DNA from: Methanocalculus natronophilus
GTDB taxonomy: Archaea; Halobacteriota; Methanomicrobia; Methanomicrobiales; Methanocorpusculaceae
NCBI RefSeq assembly: GCF_038751955.1
Contig: NZ_JBCEXH010000001.1
Location: 266,300 to 330,299, forward strand
Direction of reading: 5' to 3'
DNA: 64,000 nucleotides
Under the pieces are notes generated by a model. It saw only the letters and a program-made list of their open reading frames with translations. It ran no database searches and was not told where the DNA came from. How positions within the stretch are numbered: the stretch's first letter is position 1; every line of letters starts with the position of its first letter. The translations under genes and the position numbers were made by a program. Of the stretch, positions 1 through 7,734 are shown one piece after another.

Positions 1-2
1 CA

Positions 3-1919
3 CACCTTGACAAACAGTTCGCTATCCTTGATGCAGGTAAACAGATCAAGGCACTCACTCTCTTTTTCATTGATTCAGTCAAAAAGGTTCGTGATGACGA
101 TGCACCTGATGGTCGGGGAGAGTACTTGAAGTTATTTGATGAAGAATATCAGAATATCATAAATGAGGATAAATACAGAACTGCATTCAAAAAATATGAA
201 CAATATTTCCCGGAATATACCGATATCCTTCAGGTCAGAGAAGGCTATTTTGCACGAGATAAAAGTGGAAAGGCTGTTGAACCTGAATCATCTTCCCGAA
301 GAGGCGAAACCGAAGCTGTGGAGGATAGTTATAAGGGTAAATCAAAAGAGGATATCGAGCGGGGAATATCCCTTATCCTCGAGAGGAAAGAAGATTTAAT
401 ATCCTTCAAAACCCCTCTTGCTTTCATCTTCTCGCATTCAGCTCTTCGGGAAGGATGGGATAACCCCAATATCTTCACAATTTGTACTCTTAAACAAGGA
501 AATTCCGATATAGCCAAAAAACAGGAGTTAGGACGAGGACTTCGTCTCCCGGTTGACACGAATGGAGAACGATGTCTTGAGGAAAAGATCAACTGGCTCA
601 CCGTTATTGCAAATGCATATTATGAGGACTTTGCAAAACACCTTCAATCTGACTTTAATGCTGAAAGTGGTTTTGATAAAGACACTGTAACCATGAGAGA
701 GCTGAAAGCCACGTTGATTGATGCCGGAATTCCTGTGGAGAAGATTACGCAGGACCTCGTCACCTCATTTCACAAAGAACTACGAAGTAACTCAATTATA
801 AACTCAAAAGACAAGCTTACCGGAGATGCTACAAAGATCTCGGATATGGTATTTCAAGACGAAACTCTCCTCGAACACGCAATTGGAATCAGACGTTCTT
901 TTGTTGATGTGATGAAGAATAAGGGTTCCACAAAAGTTCTTATCAAAAACGGAGATGTGCCCGATGCAACAAATGAATATCACTCCTATATGGATGAGGA
1001 TGGTTTTAAGCAACTTCTCCTGAATCTAAAAATGCGAATGGAGAAAAGAACATATTATGAGGTTGAAATTGATTCAGATGCGTTTATTCAAAGAGCCTCC
1101 AGAAAAATTTCAACTCTCCTGAGACGACCGGAGTTCACGAAGCAACAGATTACCGTGACAGAGGCACGGCTTGGGATGGAAGATACTGGTCAGGCACGGC
1201 TTAGTGAATCAGTTGAACAATATGAAACCGAAGAGGCAACGCATTTTCAGCAGAAGAAAACCGATTTCCAGATTGTCAATTATATTATGAGCCAGACAAG
1301 ACTTCCACGAATGGCAATATATTCGATTCTTGGAGAGCTTGAACCCGAAGAAAAGGAATATCTAAGAAACCAGGATATCCTTGATATTGTCGCTACGGAG
1401 CTGCGAAAAGAACTCCAGGATGCAAAGGCAGAGCGGGTTATTGGATACCATATCATAAGCGGATATGTTTTTGATGAGAACACACTCTTTGAATCGGATG
1501 TGATTGATCCGGATCTTTTAGAAGAAGAGAAGAAAGTATATTCAACTGATCCGAGTAAACGAAAAGCTCTCCATAAATACTATCGGACAGACAGTTCCGG
1601 TGAATGGACCTTTGCAGACCATTTGGAACATGATGATAATGTACTGCTCTTCACCAAACTTCATAAGGGTGGCTTCGTTATTGATACTCCCTATGGGCAT
1701 TATTCCCCCGATTGGGCGGTCATCTACAGAAATGGTGATTCGGCTCAGCTCTACTTTGTTGTTGAAACGAAATTTCAAAAAGAAAAACAAGGTTTGAGTG
1801 GAATAGAGTGTTGTAAGATAAAGTGTGGAGAATTACATTTCAAGGCCGTTGCTAATGACATTCAATTTATCTATGCTAAGGATTACCTGGACTTCCGGAG
1901 CAAGGCATTTGTAGGTTGA
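3..1919 (+). CDS. Type III restriction enzyme, Res (helicase-nuclease) subunit, 5' partial
   Basis: The frame is open from the first bases, so the start and the helicase N-terminal half lie outside the window. The protein would be the ATP-dependent translocase and cleavage subunit of a type III restriction-modification system. Visible SF2 helicase motifs are ALREGWDNP (motif V, near 441-467) and QELGRGLR (motif VI, 522-545). Near the C-terminus a PD-(D/E)xK nuclease pattern is present: SPDW near 1702-1713, then VVETK near 1759-1773. The mod methyltransferase normally lies upstream of res, so it should be just outside. The reading frame is intact to TGA at 1917-1919. The gene is more AT-rich than the rest of the window, which fits horizontal transfer. 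The family call is confident; activity cannot be judged from half a gene. Confidence 0.88.
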   Translation, partial: HLDKQFAILDAGKQIKALTLFFIDSVKKVRDDDAPDGRGEYLKLFDEEYQNIINEDKYRTAFKKYEQYFPEYTDILQVREGYFARDKSGKAVEPESSSRRGETEAVEDSYKGKSKEDIERGISLILERKEDLISFKTPLAFIFSHSALREGWDNPNIFTICTLKQGNSDIAKKQELGRGLRLPVDTNGERCLEEKINWLTVIANAYYEDFAKHLQSDFNAESGFDKDTVTMRELKATLIDAGIPVEKITQDLVTSFHKELRSNSIINSKDKLTGDATKISDMVFQDETLLEHAIGIRRSFVDVMKNKGSTKVLIKNGDVPDATNEYHSYMDEDGFKQLLLNLKMRMEKRTYYEVEIDSDAFIQRASRKISTLLRRPEFTKQQITVTEARLGMEDTGQARLSESVEQYETEEATHFQQKKTDFQIVNYIMSQTRLPRMAIYSILGELEPEEKEYLRNQDILDIVATELRKELQDAKAERVIGYHIISGYVFDENTLFESDVIDPDLLEEEKKVYSTDPSKRKALHKYYRTDSSGEWTFADHLEHDDNVLLFTKLHKGGFVIDTPYGHYSPDWAVIYRNGDSAQLYFVVETKFQKEKQGLSGIECCKIKCGELHFKAVANDIQFIYAKDYLDFRSKAFVG

Positions 1920-1972
1920 GGTTTTTTGGGGAATTGGAGATCGTTAGTTGTCTTTATACTCGTAATTCCTGA

Positions 1973-2416
1973 TTAACGAGGAGGAATTCTTCTCCCCATC
2001 CCCATCTCCATCACCACCGCCCCCGGCACCACATCCTTCAGATCCTGCACCGTCTCCGGGTGTCAGGTGAGGAATATCACCTGGCAACTCGCCGCAAGAT
2101 CTCCAATCACCTCGCAGGCGTTCTTCCTCAGGGCGGGGTCGAAGTTCACCAGAATATCGTCAAAGGTGATCGGGACCGGCACCGATGAGGTGGCATAATC
2201 GCGGATATAGCCGAACCTGAGCACCAGGTAGAGCTACTCGGCGGTACTCAGGAAGAGCTGCGAGAGCATCCTCTGCACTCCGTTTGCCTCCTCGACATAG
2301 ATATCGCAGCCATCAAGCGGCGTGATGATACGGATGTTTAGACGGCCTGGTTGAGGAGATGGGATGCCACCGTGTAGACTGCCTACTACATGGTGTGAAT
2401 CAGTGGAGATGAACAC
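1973..2416 (-). pseudogene. Decayed C-terminal remnant of a YhaN-like AAA/SMC-type ATPase
   Basis: One minus-strand frame reads through with two in-frame stops, TAG at 2234-2236 and TGA at 2063-2065. The text around them is still recognisable: SQLFLSTAE, stop, LYLVLRFGYIRDYA, then PITFDDILVNFDP (Walker B and D-loop) and CQVIFLT, stop, HPETVQDL. This is the typical end of YhaN/RecF-type coiled-coil ATPases, where CAG has become TAG in the AEQLYL motif. The head domain, coiled coil and start are gone. The frame ends at TAA 1973-1975. It is non-functional debris beside the restriction gene, perhaps once part of a nuclease-ATPase pair. The family call rests on motif recognition alone. Confidence 0.75.
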
Positions 2417-2464
2417 GATATCCCCTCGCGAGTTATGTCTGTATCACCCTGTAAATTTGGAGGG

Positions 2465-3628
2465 TTATGTACTTTGTACCGGTAAGACCCTTAGTCCAGC
2501 CTGAATGAGAGCATTATAGGTGCTTGTCATATTCGCTTCATCTGGCACGAATACGATGAAACCATCCCTCCCCCTTGAAAGCAGAACTCGATAGCTATTT
2601 AATCTGAGTTTATGCGGATCTTTTGCTTTGGCTCTACTCGTTGTTTGGGGAGAGCGCCATGACCCTCCGTTCCACCGAAGATCATCACCCCAGCAGACTA
2701 TTGGAAAGTCAAGCTCGAGACCTTGACAGGCAAACTCCGTCGCGACATCACGAAGGGCACAACACGAGTATTTGGATGTTGAGGGATCATTATACCATGG
2801 ACCTACTCGCAGATTCTGTGTATAATTATATTCATTATGGATTCCATGCTTCGGGAGATTTTTCGCTTTTGAAGAGGCTAAGAAGCCAAAACGCTTATCC
2901 AATTCACTTCTGTACCGAGCTCTAACATAGCTAACGGCATCATTGATATCTCGGGTTACGTATCCGTCAAAGCCTTGGAGATACATTTTATCGGCCAGAT
3001 GGTGACTCGTATCCAGATCACCACGTAATAGAGAATGAATCCATGTCGTGACATCCTCAGCAATATGAGACCGAAGAGATGCAGATAGGTCGAGGAATGT
3101 ATTGGTCTTGATTGATCCAGCACTTGAAAAGACCGGTTTGATCTTCTCAGGACAATGGATGGTCCATGACTCTTTCATTTTTGCTATTGCTTCATTCCAT
3201 TGGATGATCCCAGCCTCCTCTCCAAGATGGATCTCCTGACCTTCTCCGATAAGAGCAATCATGAATGTCCAAGAATCCATACGTTCCCCTATGGAGAGGA
3301 AGTCTTCGGGTTCGGAGATGGGAGCTCCCCTCTTCTCTTGTACATGATCTTTATCCCATGCTCGCTGAGCCTCATCATAGATCCACATATGTTCGGAGGG
3401 AGTTTTCGTCATCGACCCTCCATATTGACGAAGGAAGCCATGTACATCCTGAACAAATATTTTGTCATTCAACGCATGTTGAAGCACCTTTACAAGCGGC
3501 CCATTTCCAGAGAGAAAGACTGCATGATTTTTACTTGTATCTCCATCGATCGAGGTTTCGTACGCAAATCGGAGGCCAACAAGTGTCTTGCCAGAACCCG
3601 GTGTAAATGGCGGGATCAAAGTGCACAA
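2465..3628 (-). pseudogene. 5'-truncated DUF2075 family P-loop ATPase/helicase-like protein
   Basis: The 387 residues begin almost exactly at the Walker A motif (PGSGKTLVGLRFAYE, residues 9-23). The family normally carries a domain of roughly 200 residues or more before it, often with a nuclease. Downstream motifs are well kept: MWIYDEAQRAWD (Walker B-like, near residue 81), IGEGQEIHLGEE, FGFLASSKAKNLP, ATEFACQGLELDFP and RVLLSRGRDGFIVF, which corresponds to SF1-like motif VI. The ATG at 3628 is therefore likely accidental: family similarity stops at about 3600 and unrelated sequence with a large hairpin (3645-3687) follows. DUF2075 proteins are common in defence islands and are thought to be DNA helicases or nucleases. 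I infer that a deletion or insertion removed the 5' half. Confidence 0.75.
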
Positions 3629-3644
3629 TTATGGCGGTTGAAAA

Positions 3645-3687
3645 GTGCCCACCTGCCTCCCTCTCTTCAATCGGAGGAGGGTGGCAC
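3645..3687. repeat. Large imperfect hairpin at the DUF2075 truncation junction
   Basis: Arms 3645-3660 (GTGCCCACCTGCCTCC) and 3673-3687 (GGAGGAGGGTGGCAC) pair over about 13 positions around a 12-base loop. The hairpin lies exactly between the broken 5' end of the DUF2075 gene and the upstream region of the restriction-like gene. It could be the scar of a mobile element end or a transcription terminator. No transposase is visible nearby. Confidence 0.5.
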
Positions 3688-3727
3688 AAAAACAGGGGGG
3701 AGAAGAAATATTCAATCTGTGGTAGCC

Positions 3728-3788
3728 CACTGGCAAAGGTTCTTGGTGGTGCCCATAAAGAAGGATTCTTATTAAGGAGTATAGTGAT
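3728..3788 (+). promoter_or_regulatory. Upstream segment conserved between the two restriction-like paralogues
   Basis: About 60 bases before the start at 3789 resemble the bases before the paralogue's start on the minus strand (roughly 19412-19352). The best-kept stretch is GCAAAGGTTCTTGGTGGT, identical in both. Here AAGGAG at about 3773-3778 serves as ribosome binding site 10 bases before the ATG; the other copy has GAGGGG. The segment may be a shared promoter or leader, or the tail of a lost upstream gene, duplicated with the coding sequence. Confidence 0.45.
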
Positions 3789-4616
3789 ATGTCAAAGCAT
3801 GAAACAGCATTAACCCGGCGATATTGGGAGGAAGAAACTGATGGACTGCTCATAGAGGAGTTTCCTGCAATTCGGAGACGGAAAGGGTGCAGCCCCCGTT
3901 TTTTAGATGGGCTCGTTATTTCGGGTCGCACAAAGAAGATTGCTGACACGAAAATAGACCTCAACACAAACGATAAGGCGGAAGATCTTGTCAGAGACAG
4001 GGATGTCATTATAATCCAGACGAAGGCCACTCCTCTTAGTATGCCCCTTTTAGGCCAGGCATTAATATCTATTCACCTTATTGAGTTTCATTTTAAGCCA
4101 AGAAGCATCAGATCGGTTGCCGTCTGTACGGGAGGGGATCCAGAGCTACAGAAGATTGCAGAGAGCCTTGGGGTTGAAGTTGTCATATATCCCAAGGAAG
4201 GGATTAGAGAATCAATACCTGCAAAATCATTTCACCACCTCTACTGGGAAAAAGAACTTGGTGGGACAATGATTGAGGGATCAGCAGCAATCAGCAAGGT
4301 GACAGATAGCGGAAGCAGAGTGGTGATTCCTGGAGGACCATCCCAAATTTTAGATCCCCTCAAGGCGGATATCACAGGAAAGGATATTGTGATCATTCAG
4401 GGAAACTCAAAAGAGATTGTTGGGATGTATCTTTTGGGTCAGGCAATATTCTCGAAGAAATTGCTCGAACCCTACAACCCAAAGAGCATTCGTTCAATAG
4501 CACTCTGCAAAAAGAGTGATACCTGCATGGAACGTGCTGCAAAGCTGTATGGGATTGAGATAATCCCCTATAAGAATGTATTCGCCGATAAGGTCGAGGG
4601 ACAGGTGAGAGAGTAA
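3789..4616 (+). CDS. Restriction-endonuclease-fold-like protein with internal duplication (short paralogue)
   Basis: The 275 residues contain two similar halves. Half 1 (about 12-125) reads YWEEETDGLLIEE, FLDGLVI, DVIIIQTKA, LLGQALIS, SIRSVAVC, ESLGVEVVIYP. Half 2 (about 149-265) reads YWEKELGGTMIEG, ILDPL, DIVIIQGNS, LLGQAIFS, SIRSIALC, KLYGIEIIPY. An Asp followed by IIQTK resembles the PD-(D/E)xK nuclease core with the Q-x-K variant. Half 2 has lost the lysine, so perhaps only half 1 is catalytic. This is inference from pattern, not a matched family. A longer paralogue at 18212-19351 shares the start MSKHE and the upstream leader, which fixes the start here. This copy lacks the paralogue's C-terminal domain. 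Confidence 0.8.
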   Translation: MSKHETALTRRYWEEETDGLLIEEFPAIRRRKGCSPRFLDGLVISGRTKKIADTKIDLNTNDKAEDLVRDRDVIIIQTKATPLSMPLLGQALISIHLIEFHFKPRSIRSVAVCTGGDPELQKIAESLGVEVVIYPKEGIRESIPAKSFHHLYWEKELGGTMIEGSAAISKVTDSGSRVVIPGGPSQILDPLKADITGKDIVIIQGNSKEIVGMYLLGQAIFSKKLLEPYNPKSIRSIALCKKSDTCMERAAKLYGIEIIPYKNVFADKVEGQVRE

Positions 4617-4678
4617 CGATTCATAGATCAGATATACAGAGGAAAACGGTGGCCCACACGCCCCCTGATCGATCAGCC

Positions 4679-4791
4679 CCGGCCAGAGCGTGATGCACCT
4701 GCATCTGCATGTGATCCCCCGGTATGTCGGGGATATGGAGGAGCCGAAGGGCGGGGTGAGAGGGGTTATTCCGGAGAAGATGGGGTATTGA
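4679..4791 (+). pseudogene. Duplicate 3' end of the HIT-family gene
   Basis: These 113 bases align without gaps to 5616-5728, the last third of the HIT gene, at about 103 of 113 positions. The frame still reads GQSVMHLHLHVIPRY through to VIPEKMGY and a stop. There is no start or 5' part. It lies 62 bases after the restriction-like gene, in the same orientation as the full HIT gene, so it and 5616-5728 form direct repeats around the hicBA pair. Confidence 0.85.
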
Positions 4792-4839
4792 GAGGAGGAG
4801 GAGATATGAGGGAGCATGGAGATCCAGCCATGCACATCT

Positions 4840-5088
4840 TCAAGGATAAAAAAGTTCCTCTACAAGTTTGCTGATTGGAATCTGCAAATGATCAGCGACG
4901 TCTTTGAGTATTTTTCGAAACGTTCCAATATGTATCGGATCATGAAGTGGAACGGTAATTGTGTGAGGTTTTCCATTCGCTATCATTTTGAGTTTTGCAT
5001 GACTCCCTGTCTGGTGAACAAGCCTGTACCCTTTCGCAGAAAGCAGCTGTATCAATTCAGTGCCACTGATATTTCGAGGGATTTTCAT
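4840..5088 (-). CDS. hicA: HicA-family (YcfA) mRNA interferase toxin
   Basis: The 82-residue protein has the compact double-stranded-RNA-binding-like fold of HicA toxins: SGTELIQLLSAKGY, then QTGSHAKLK with the catalytic histidine (about residue 30), then HTITVPLHDPIHIGTFRKIL. HicA toxins degrade mRNA and are neutralised by HicB. The start ATG overlaps the upstream hicB stop by four bases, giving an antitoxin-first order and probable translational coupling. Length and motifs are normal, so the toxin is probably functional. A second, frameshifted hicA lies at 20990-21233. Confidence 0.88.
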   Translation of the reverse strand: MKIPRNISGTELIQLLSAKGYRLVHQTGSHAKLKMIANGKPHTITVPLHDPIHIGTFRKILKDVADHLQIPISKLVEELFYP

Positions 5089-5300
5089 ACGACAATTAAT
5101 TCATCCTTAACCTGGTGGAGCCTGATAATACGGGGTCGTTCATCCTCCTCAAAATGGCAGGATACGGCATCATGAACCATTGCCTTCAATTCTTCGTAAT
5201 TGTCGGCCTGAGTAAAGATAGAGTGGCCAAGTGAGTGAGCCTCATACCCTCCCTCCGGGGATTCCTCGACAATGAATATGATTTCCTTTTCTCTGTACAT
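5085..5300 (-). CDS. hicB: HicB-family antitoxin
   Basis: About 71 residues: MYREKEIIFIVEESPEGGYEAHSLGHSIFTQADNYEEL is the partly degraded RNase H-like fold of HicB antitoxins, followed by MVHDAVSCHFEE. It binds and blocks the adjacent HicA toxin and usually represses its own promoter. I place the start at the ATG at 5300; an upstream TTG at 5312 is possible. No helix-turn-helix or ribbon-helix-helix tail is visible, as in the short HicB class. Its first codon abuts, in the opposite direction, the HIT gene, whose natural start seems to be missing. Confidence 0.82.
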   Translation of the reverse strand: MYREKEIIFIVEESPEGGYEAHSLGHSIFTQADNYEELKAMVHDAVSCHFEEDERPRIIRLHQVKDELIVV

Positions 5301-5728
5301 TGCCTTCAACAAGTTATAGTCTGTATTCCATCGTTAAGAAAGTATCACCTCTCCATCTCCACACCTGCCCCTTCTGCGACCCCGCCCCCTCCGACATCGT
5401 CCTCGCAAACGACCTCGCCTACGCCCGGTTCGACCTCTACCCGGTCAGCCCCGGCCACCTCCTCCTCATCCCCTTCCGGCACGTGGCCTCCTTCTTCGAG
5501 GCAACCGAAGACGAGCAGGCCGCCCTCCTCTCCCTCGTCCATGATGCCCGTCGGCTGCTCGATGACCGATATGCTCCCGACGGCTATAATATCGGCGTGA
5601 ACATCGGGGCGGCGGCCGGCCAGAGCGTGATGCATCTGCACGTGCATGTGATCCCGCGGTATGCCGGGGATATGGAGGAGCCAAAGGGCGGGGTCCGGGG
5701 GGTTATTCCGGGGAAGATGGGGTATTGA
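5300..5728 (+). CDS. HIT-family nucleotide hydrolase/transferase, probably with a damaged 5' end
   Basis: This is a histidine-triad protein acting on nucleoside phosphoramidates or dinucleotides. HTCPFCDPAP starts the conserved part (about residue 21), then YARFDLYPVSPGHLLLIPFRH, and the active-site triad MHLHVHVIPR with histidines 112, 114 and 116. The C-terminal extension GGVRGVIPGKMGY is complete. The family normally begins a few residues before CPFC, but no ATG, GTG or TTG exists there. The only in-frame start is TTG at 5300, at the first codon of hicB. I infer that the native start was lost when hicBA was joined here. Pieces of this gene recur at 4679, 6725, 7667 and 19484. Confidence 0.68.
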   Translation: MPSTSYSLYSIVKKVSPLHLHTCPFCDPAPSDIVLANDLAYARFDLYPVSPGHLLLIPFRHVASFFEATEDEQAALLSLVHDARRLLDDRYAPDGYNIGVNIGAAAGQSVMHLHVHVIPRYAGDMEEPKGGVRGVIPGKMGY

Positions 5729-5732
5729 AAAG

Positions 5733-5759
5733 GGGGATCAATTTGGATCGGCGAAAACA
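5733..5759 (+). repeat. Possible IS21-type terminal fragment (copy 1)
   Basis: The bases GGATCAATTTGGATCGGCGAAAACA start five bases after the HIT stop codon. They resemble, on the opposite strand, the outer part of the repeats at 7582-7634 and 8266-8319 (GGATCA, about 7 bases, then ATGAGCGAAAACA). Ends with repeated GGATCA boxes and a terminal TGTTTTCGC are reminiscent of IS21-family elements. That attribution is from memory of the family and no transposase gene is present. Confidence 0.4.
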
Positions 5760-5793
5760 GGCGAAGAGAGGATCAATCATTCCCTGCCTCTGG

Positions 5794-5943
5794 TTACCCG
5801 GTCATATCATCAATACGTACTCTTCCAATAATCAGATCATCCTCTCGGGGAAGCTCAGATCCACCCTCGCGTAATACCTCCAGATGAAGCCCGATTGCTT
5901 CACGAATATTTTCCATAGCCTCTTCAAACTTGTACACACTCAC
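5794..5943 (-). pseudogene. N-terminally truncated HicB antitoxin fragment
   Basis: The 49-codon frame begins at GTG 5941-5943, overlapping the TGA of the RelE-like gene, and reads FEEAMENIREAIGLHL then ELPREDDLIIGRVRID. This matches only the second half of HicB; the complete copy at 21211-21435 has ELMENIREAVGLHYEE at the same place. The N-terminal strands are missing, so it is unlikely to work as an antitoxin. A recombination fusing hicB debris to the RelE-like gene is the simplest explanation. Confidence 0.65.
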
Positions 5944-6215
5944 CTATACCGGAAATACCGTTTATGTGCGAGATCTATAGGGAGAATCTCAACCACCCGG
6001 ATGCGGCTCTGATCCGGACAATTGCGAAAGATGAGAGTGTAGGTGCGGCTGACATGCATTCTATATATGTCGCCACCCAGCCGCTCAATGCCGGAGGCAC
6101 CAGTGAGAGTATCCAGAGCTTCAAGTGTGCGAAGATGGCGGAGGATGATACGCCTGCTTTTCAGAGGAAGCCCGAGAACAAACGCACAGGCAGCCCTTTC
6201 GATTTCAATCCTCAT
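5940..6215 (-). CDS. RelE/ParE-superfamily toxin
   Basis: The 91-residue basic protein has the RelE/ParE pattern: an N-terminal helical hairpin (KSRRIILRHLRTLEAL), then IERLGGDIYRMHVSRTYTLIFR, the beta-sheet with the usual G-x-YR box and basic residues, and IRVVEILPIDLAHKRY at the end. Toxins of this fold cleave mRNA on ribosomes or poison gyrase; which one cannot be told. The start follows directly after the upstream antitoxin stop, in an antitoxin-then-toxin order. A broken copy of the same pair lies at 20586-20735. Confidence 0.75.
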   Translation of the reverse strand: MRIEIERAACAFVLGLPLKSRRIILRHLRTLEALDTLTGASGIERLGGDIYRMHVSRTYTLIFRNCPDQSRIRVVEILPIDLAHKRYFRYR

Positions 6216-6440
6216 TCAATCCTCATTCAGACCCCAGGCTTCCCGGGCTTCATCCAGAGATAGATACTCTCCTTCCTCGCTGACACGCATTGCATGCCTG
6301 ATAATATCCCGCTTCTCCCGTTCTGCAACCAGATCGGAAATGAGCTGGTCGAATGTTTCGCCCGGCTTTTTGATGAGCGAGAGTTTCTCCCATGTGGATG
6401 GGGAGACAGGTATCCGCTTATAGGTACTCTGGCCAACCAT
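6216..6440 (-). CDS. Antitoxin of the RelE-like pair (DUF7557-type, ribbon-helix-helix-like)
   Basis: The protein of about 74 residues starts MVGQSTYKRIPVSPSTWEKLSLIKKPGETFDQLISDLV, the pattern of small archaeal antitoxins with an N-terminal beta strand and a WEKL helix. The C-terminal part (EEGEYLSLDEAREAWGL) resembles the toxin-binding tail of RelB/VapB antitoxins. The start is ATG 6440 or an in-frame GTG at 6449. It runs directly into the toxin gene. It probably binds operator DNA upstream of itself, but I see no clear operator. Confidence 0.72.
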   Translation of the reverse strand: MVGQSTYKRIPVSPSTWEKLSLIKKPGETFDQLISDLVAEREKRDIIRHAMRVSEEGEYLSLDEAREAWGLNED

Positions 6441-6449
6441 GTCAATCAC

Positions 6450-6837
6450 TTTTCATATATGCACCATATGATACATGTGATACATATGGACTCTATGTAC
6501 CAAGTCAACCGCAGACAATAAGAATGCTGTCATACCGGTCGCGAGGGTATCTTCACCACCGGGAGAGCATTTACAAATCACCAGCAGGTTATTCTGAGAT
6601 TTGGGGAGTTTTTTCTACCATAACGGGTTCTTTTTGGGATATGCGGTCTTCCTGATCACCTCAAACTGGCCAAGGGATTCACCTCACAGGGCTCTATCCA
6701 CTCATCCAGCATCTTGAAAAAAAAACGTGGCCTCGTTCTTCGGGGCAACCGGGGCTGAGGGGGTATAAAGAAAGAGGGGAAAAGAAGAAAGGAGGGGGAT
6801 GCGATTGAATTCGACATCAATAGTCATTTGGTATTGT
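6450..6837. other. Intergenic region with a HIT-gene fragment
   Basis: No convincing gene. Most of the 388 bases show nothing. At 6725-6763 there is a piece resembling the middle of the HIT gene (see separate entry). The stretch 6764-6810 is purine-rich. No promoter element for the antitoxin gene could be picked out with confidence. Confidence 0.5.
6725..6763 (+). pseudogene. Short internal fragment of the HIT-family gene
   Basis: ACGTGGCCTC, one change, TTCTTCG, one change, GGCAACCG matches HIT gene bases 5481-5507 at about 25 of 27 positions and then fades. In frame it encodes VASFFGAT, compared with VASFFEAT in the gene. It is short, but its context among other HIT fragments makes chance unlikely. 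Confidence 0.55.
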
Positions 6838-7302
6838 TCACTGATTCACACCATGACCAGAGCCAGATTCTGAGAGAAGAACAACATTTACATCCGGCAA
6901 ATTTCGTAATCTTCGATCATTTGTGATAAATGGATTGCATTGATGTATTCTGGCTGTTGCCAGGTGTATGGCATCAGGGAGATGCAGGGTCTCGACTCTG
7001 GCACGGAGTCGTGCTGCCTCAATAAGTATAGAACGATCAATAGGGATGATAGAAAGTGTAGATGAAGATGATAATGTATCCATATAGAGTTTCTCTAGAG
7101 ATGAATTTCCGTCCATCATTGGTTTAATGAGAGCTTCTGCGAGTGTTAGTTCACTGGTTGCTGCTGTAAGATCTCCTTCATCAATGGCTGAGAAGAGATC
7201 AGTTAGCAAAGGAACATACTCTGGATATCCTTCAAGTGCATAAATAACGATATTGGTATCAAGATATATCAGATCCCCTTCTATCTCATCGATTATTCCC
7301 AT
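6838..7302 (-). CDS. PIN-domain ribonuclease toxin (VapC-like)
   Basis: The 154-residue protein carries the acidic tetrad of PIN nucleases: YLDTN (Asp15), LTLAEAL (Glu56), LPDAIHLATA (Asp110) and ITNDRRL (Asp129). VapC toxins cut specific tRNA or rRNA sites with Mg2+ held by these residues. The C-terminus carries a short extra tail. The start ATG at 7302 lies inside the end of the upstream antitoxin gene (10-base overlap), giving a coupled antitoxin-toxin pair. All key residues are present, so it should be active. Confidence 0.85.
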   Translation of the reverse strand: MGIIDEIEGDLIYLDTNIVIYALEGYPEYVPLLTDLFSAIDEGDLTAATSELTLAEALIKPMMDGNSSLEKLYMDTLSSSSTLSIIPIDRSILIEAARLRARVETLHLPDAIHLATARIHQCNPFITNDRRLRNLPDVNVVLLSESGSGHGVNQ

Positions 7303-7520
7303 GATTCACGCTCTTTTCTTATAAAGGCGTCAACCTCCTCTGCACTTGCAAAACATCCCCGTCCTTTGCCAATAATGCTTGTGAGTGATCGTTTCTTTTT
7401 CTTTTCTGATGGCTCAAGCACTATCACTTCGGCAATAGTTCCGGGTTTAAATTCAGGAACATAAATCTGAATGAGTCCATCAGATCGGATTTTCACTTGT
7501 TTTCGTATGGCCTGTATCAT
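7293..7520 (-). CDS. Antitoxin partner of the PIN toxin
   Basis: The 75-residue protein MIQAIRKQVKIRSDGLIQIYVPEFKPGTIAEVIVLE has an AbrB/SpoVT-like first half (a beta-rich swapped-hairpin pattern), followed by a basic patch (KKKKRS) and a C-terminal helix with FASAEEVDAFIRKER typical of toxin-wrapping tails. It precedes and overlaps the PIN gene by 10 bases, so it is most likely the cognate VapB-type antitoxin and autoregulator. The family is assigned by context and general pattern. Confidence 0.7.
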   Translation of the reverse strand: MIQAIRKQVKIRSDGLIQIYVPEFKPGTIAEVIVLEPSEKKKKRSLTSIIGKGRGCFASAEEVDAFIRKERESWE

Positions 7521-7581
7521 ATGAGCACATCCCCGCTGTCAATATCTCTCTTTACATATTATAAGATACCTCCCTGCTAAT

Positions 7582-7634
7582 TGTTTTCGCTCATATGCAT
7601 TTGATCCACCTGGCTCATCAAAAAGTGATCCGAC
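7582..7634 (-). repeat. Possible IS21-type terminal fragment (copy 2)
   Basis: On the minus strand it reads GGATCACTTTTTGATGAGC, then GGATCAAATGCATATGAGC, then GAAAACA. These are two sub-repeats of about 19 bases, as found in multi-repeat IS21-family ends. It matches 8266-8319 at most positions, and both copies flank the nucleotidyltransferase gene in direct orientation. It ends 32 bases before a HIT fragment. The IS assignment is inference. Confidence 0.45.
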
Positions 7635-7666
7635 ACCTCTTTTCTAAATCGCAAGCCATACCAGTC

Positions 7667-7734
7667 GGCAGCCGGATCAGAGCGTGATGCATCTCCACGT
7701 GCATGTGATCCCGCGGTATGCCGGGGATATGGAG
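7667..7734 (+). pseudogene. HIT gene 3' fragment, nearly identical to the source
   Basis: Bases 7681-7734 match the HIT gene 5625-5678 with a single difference (53 of 54). The preceding 14 bases match with one insertion. Similarity stops abruptly after the codons for GDME. The near identity indicates a recent copy or recent conversion, in contrast to the older copy at 19484. Confidence 0.8.
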
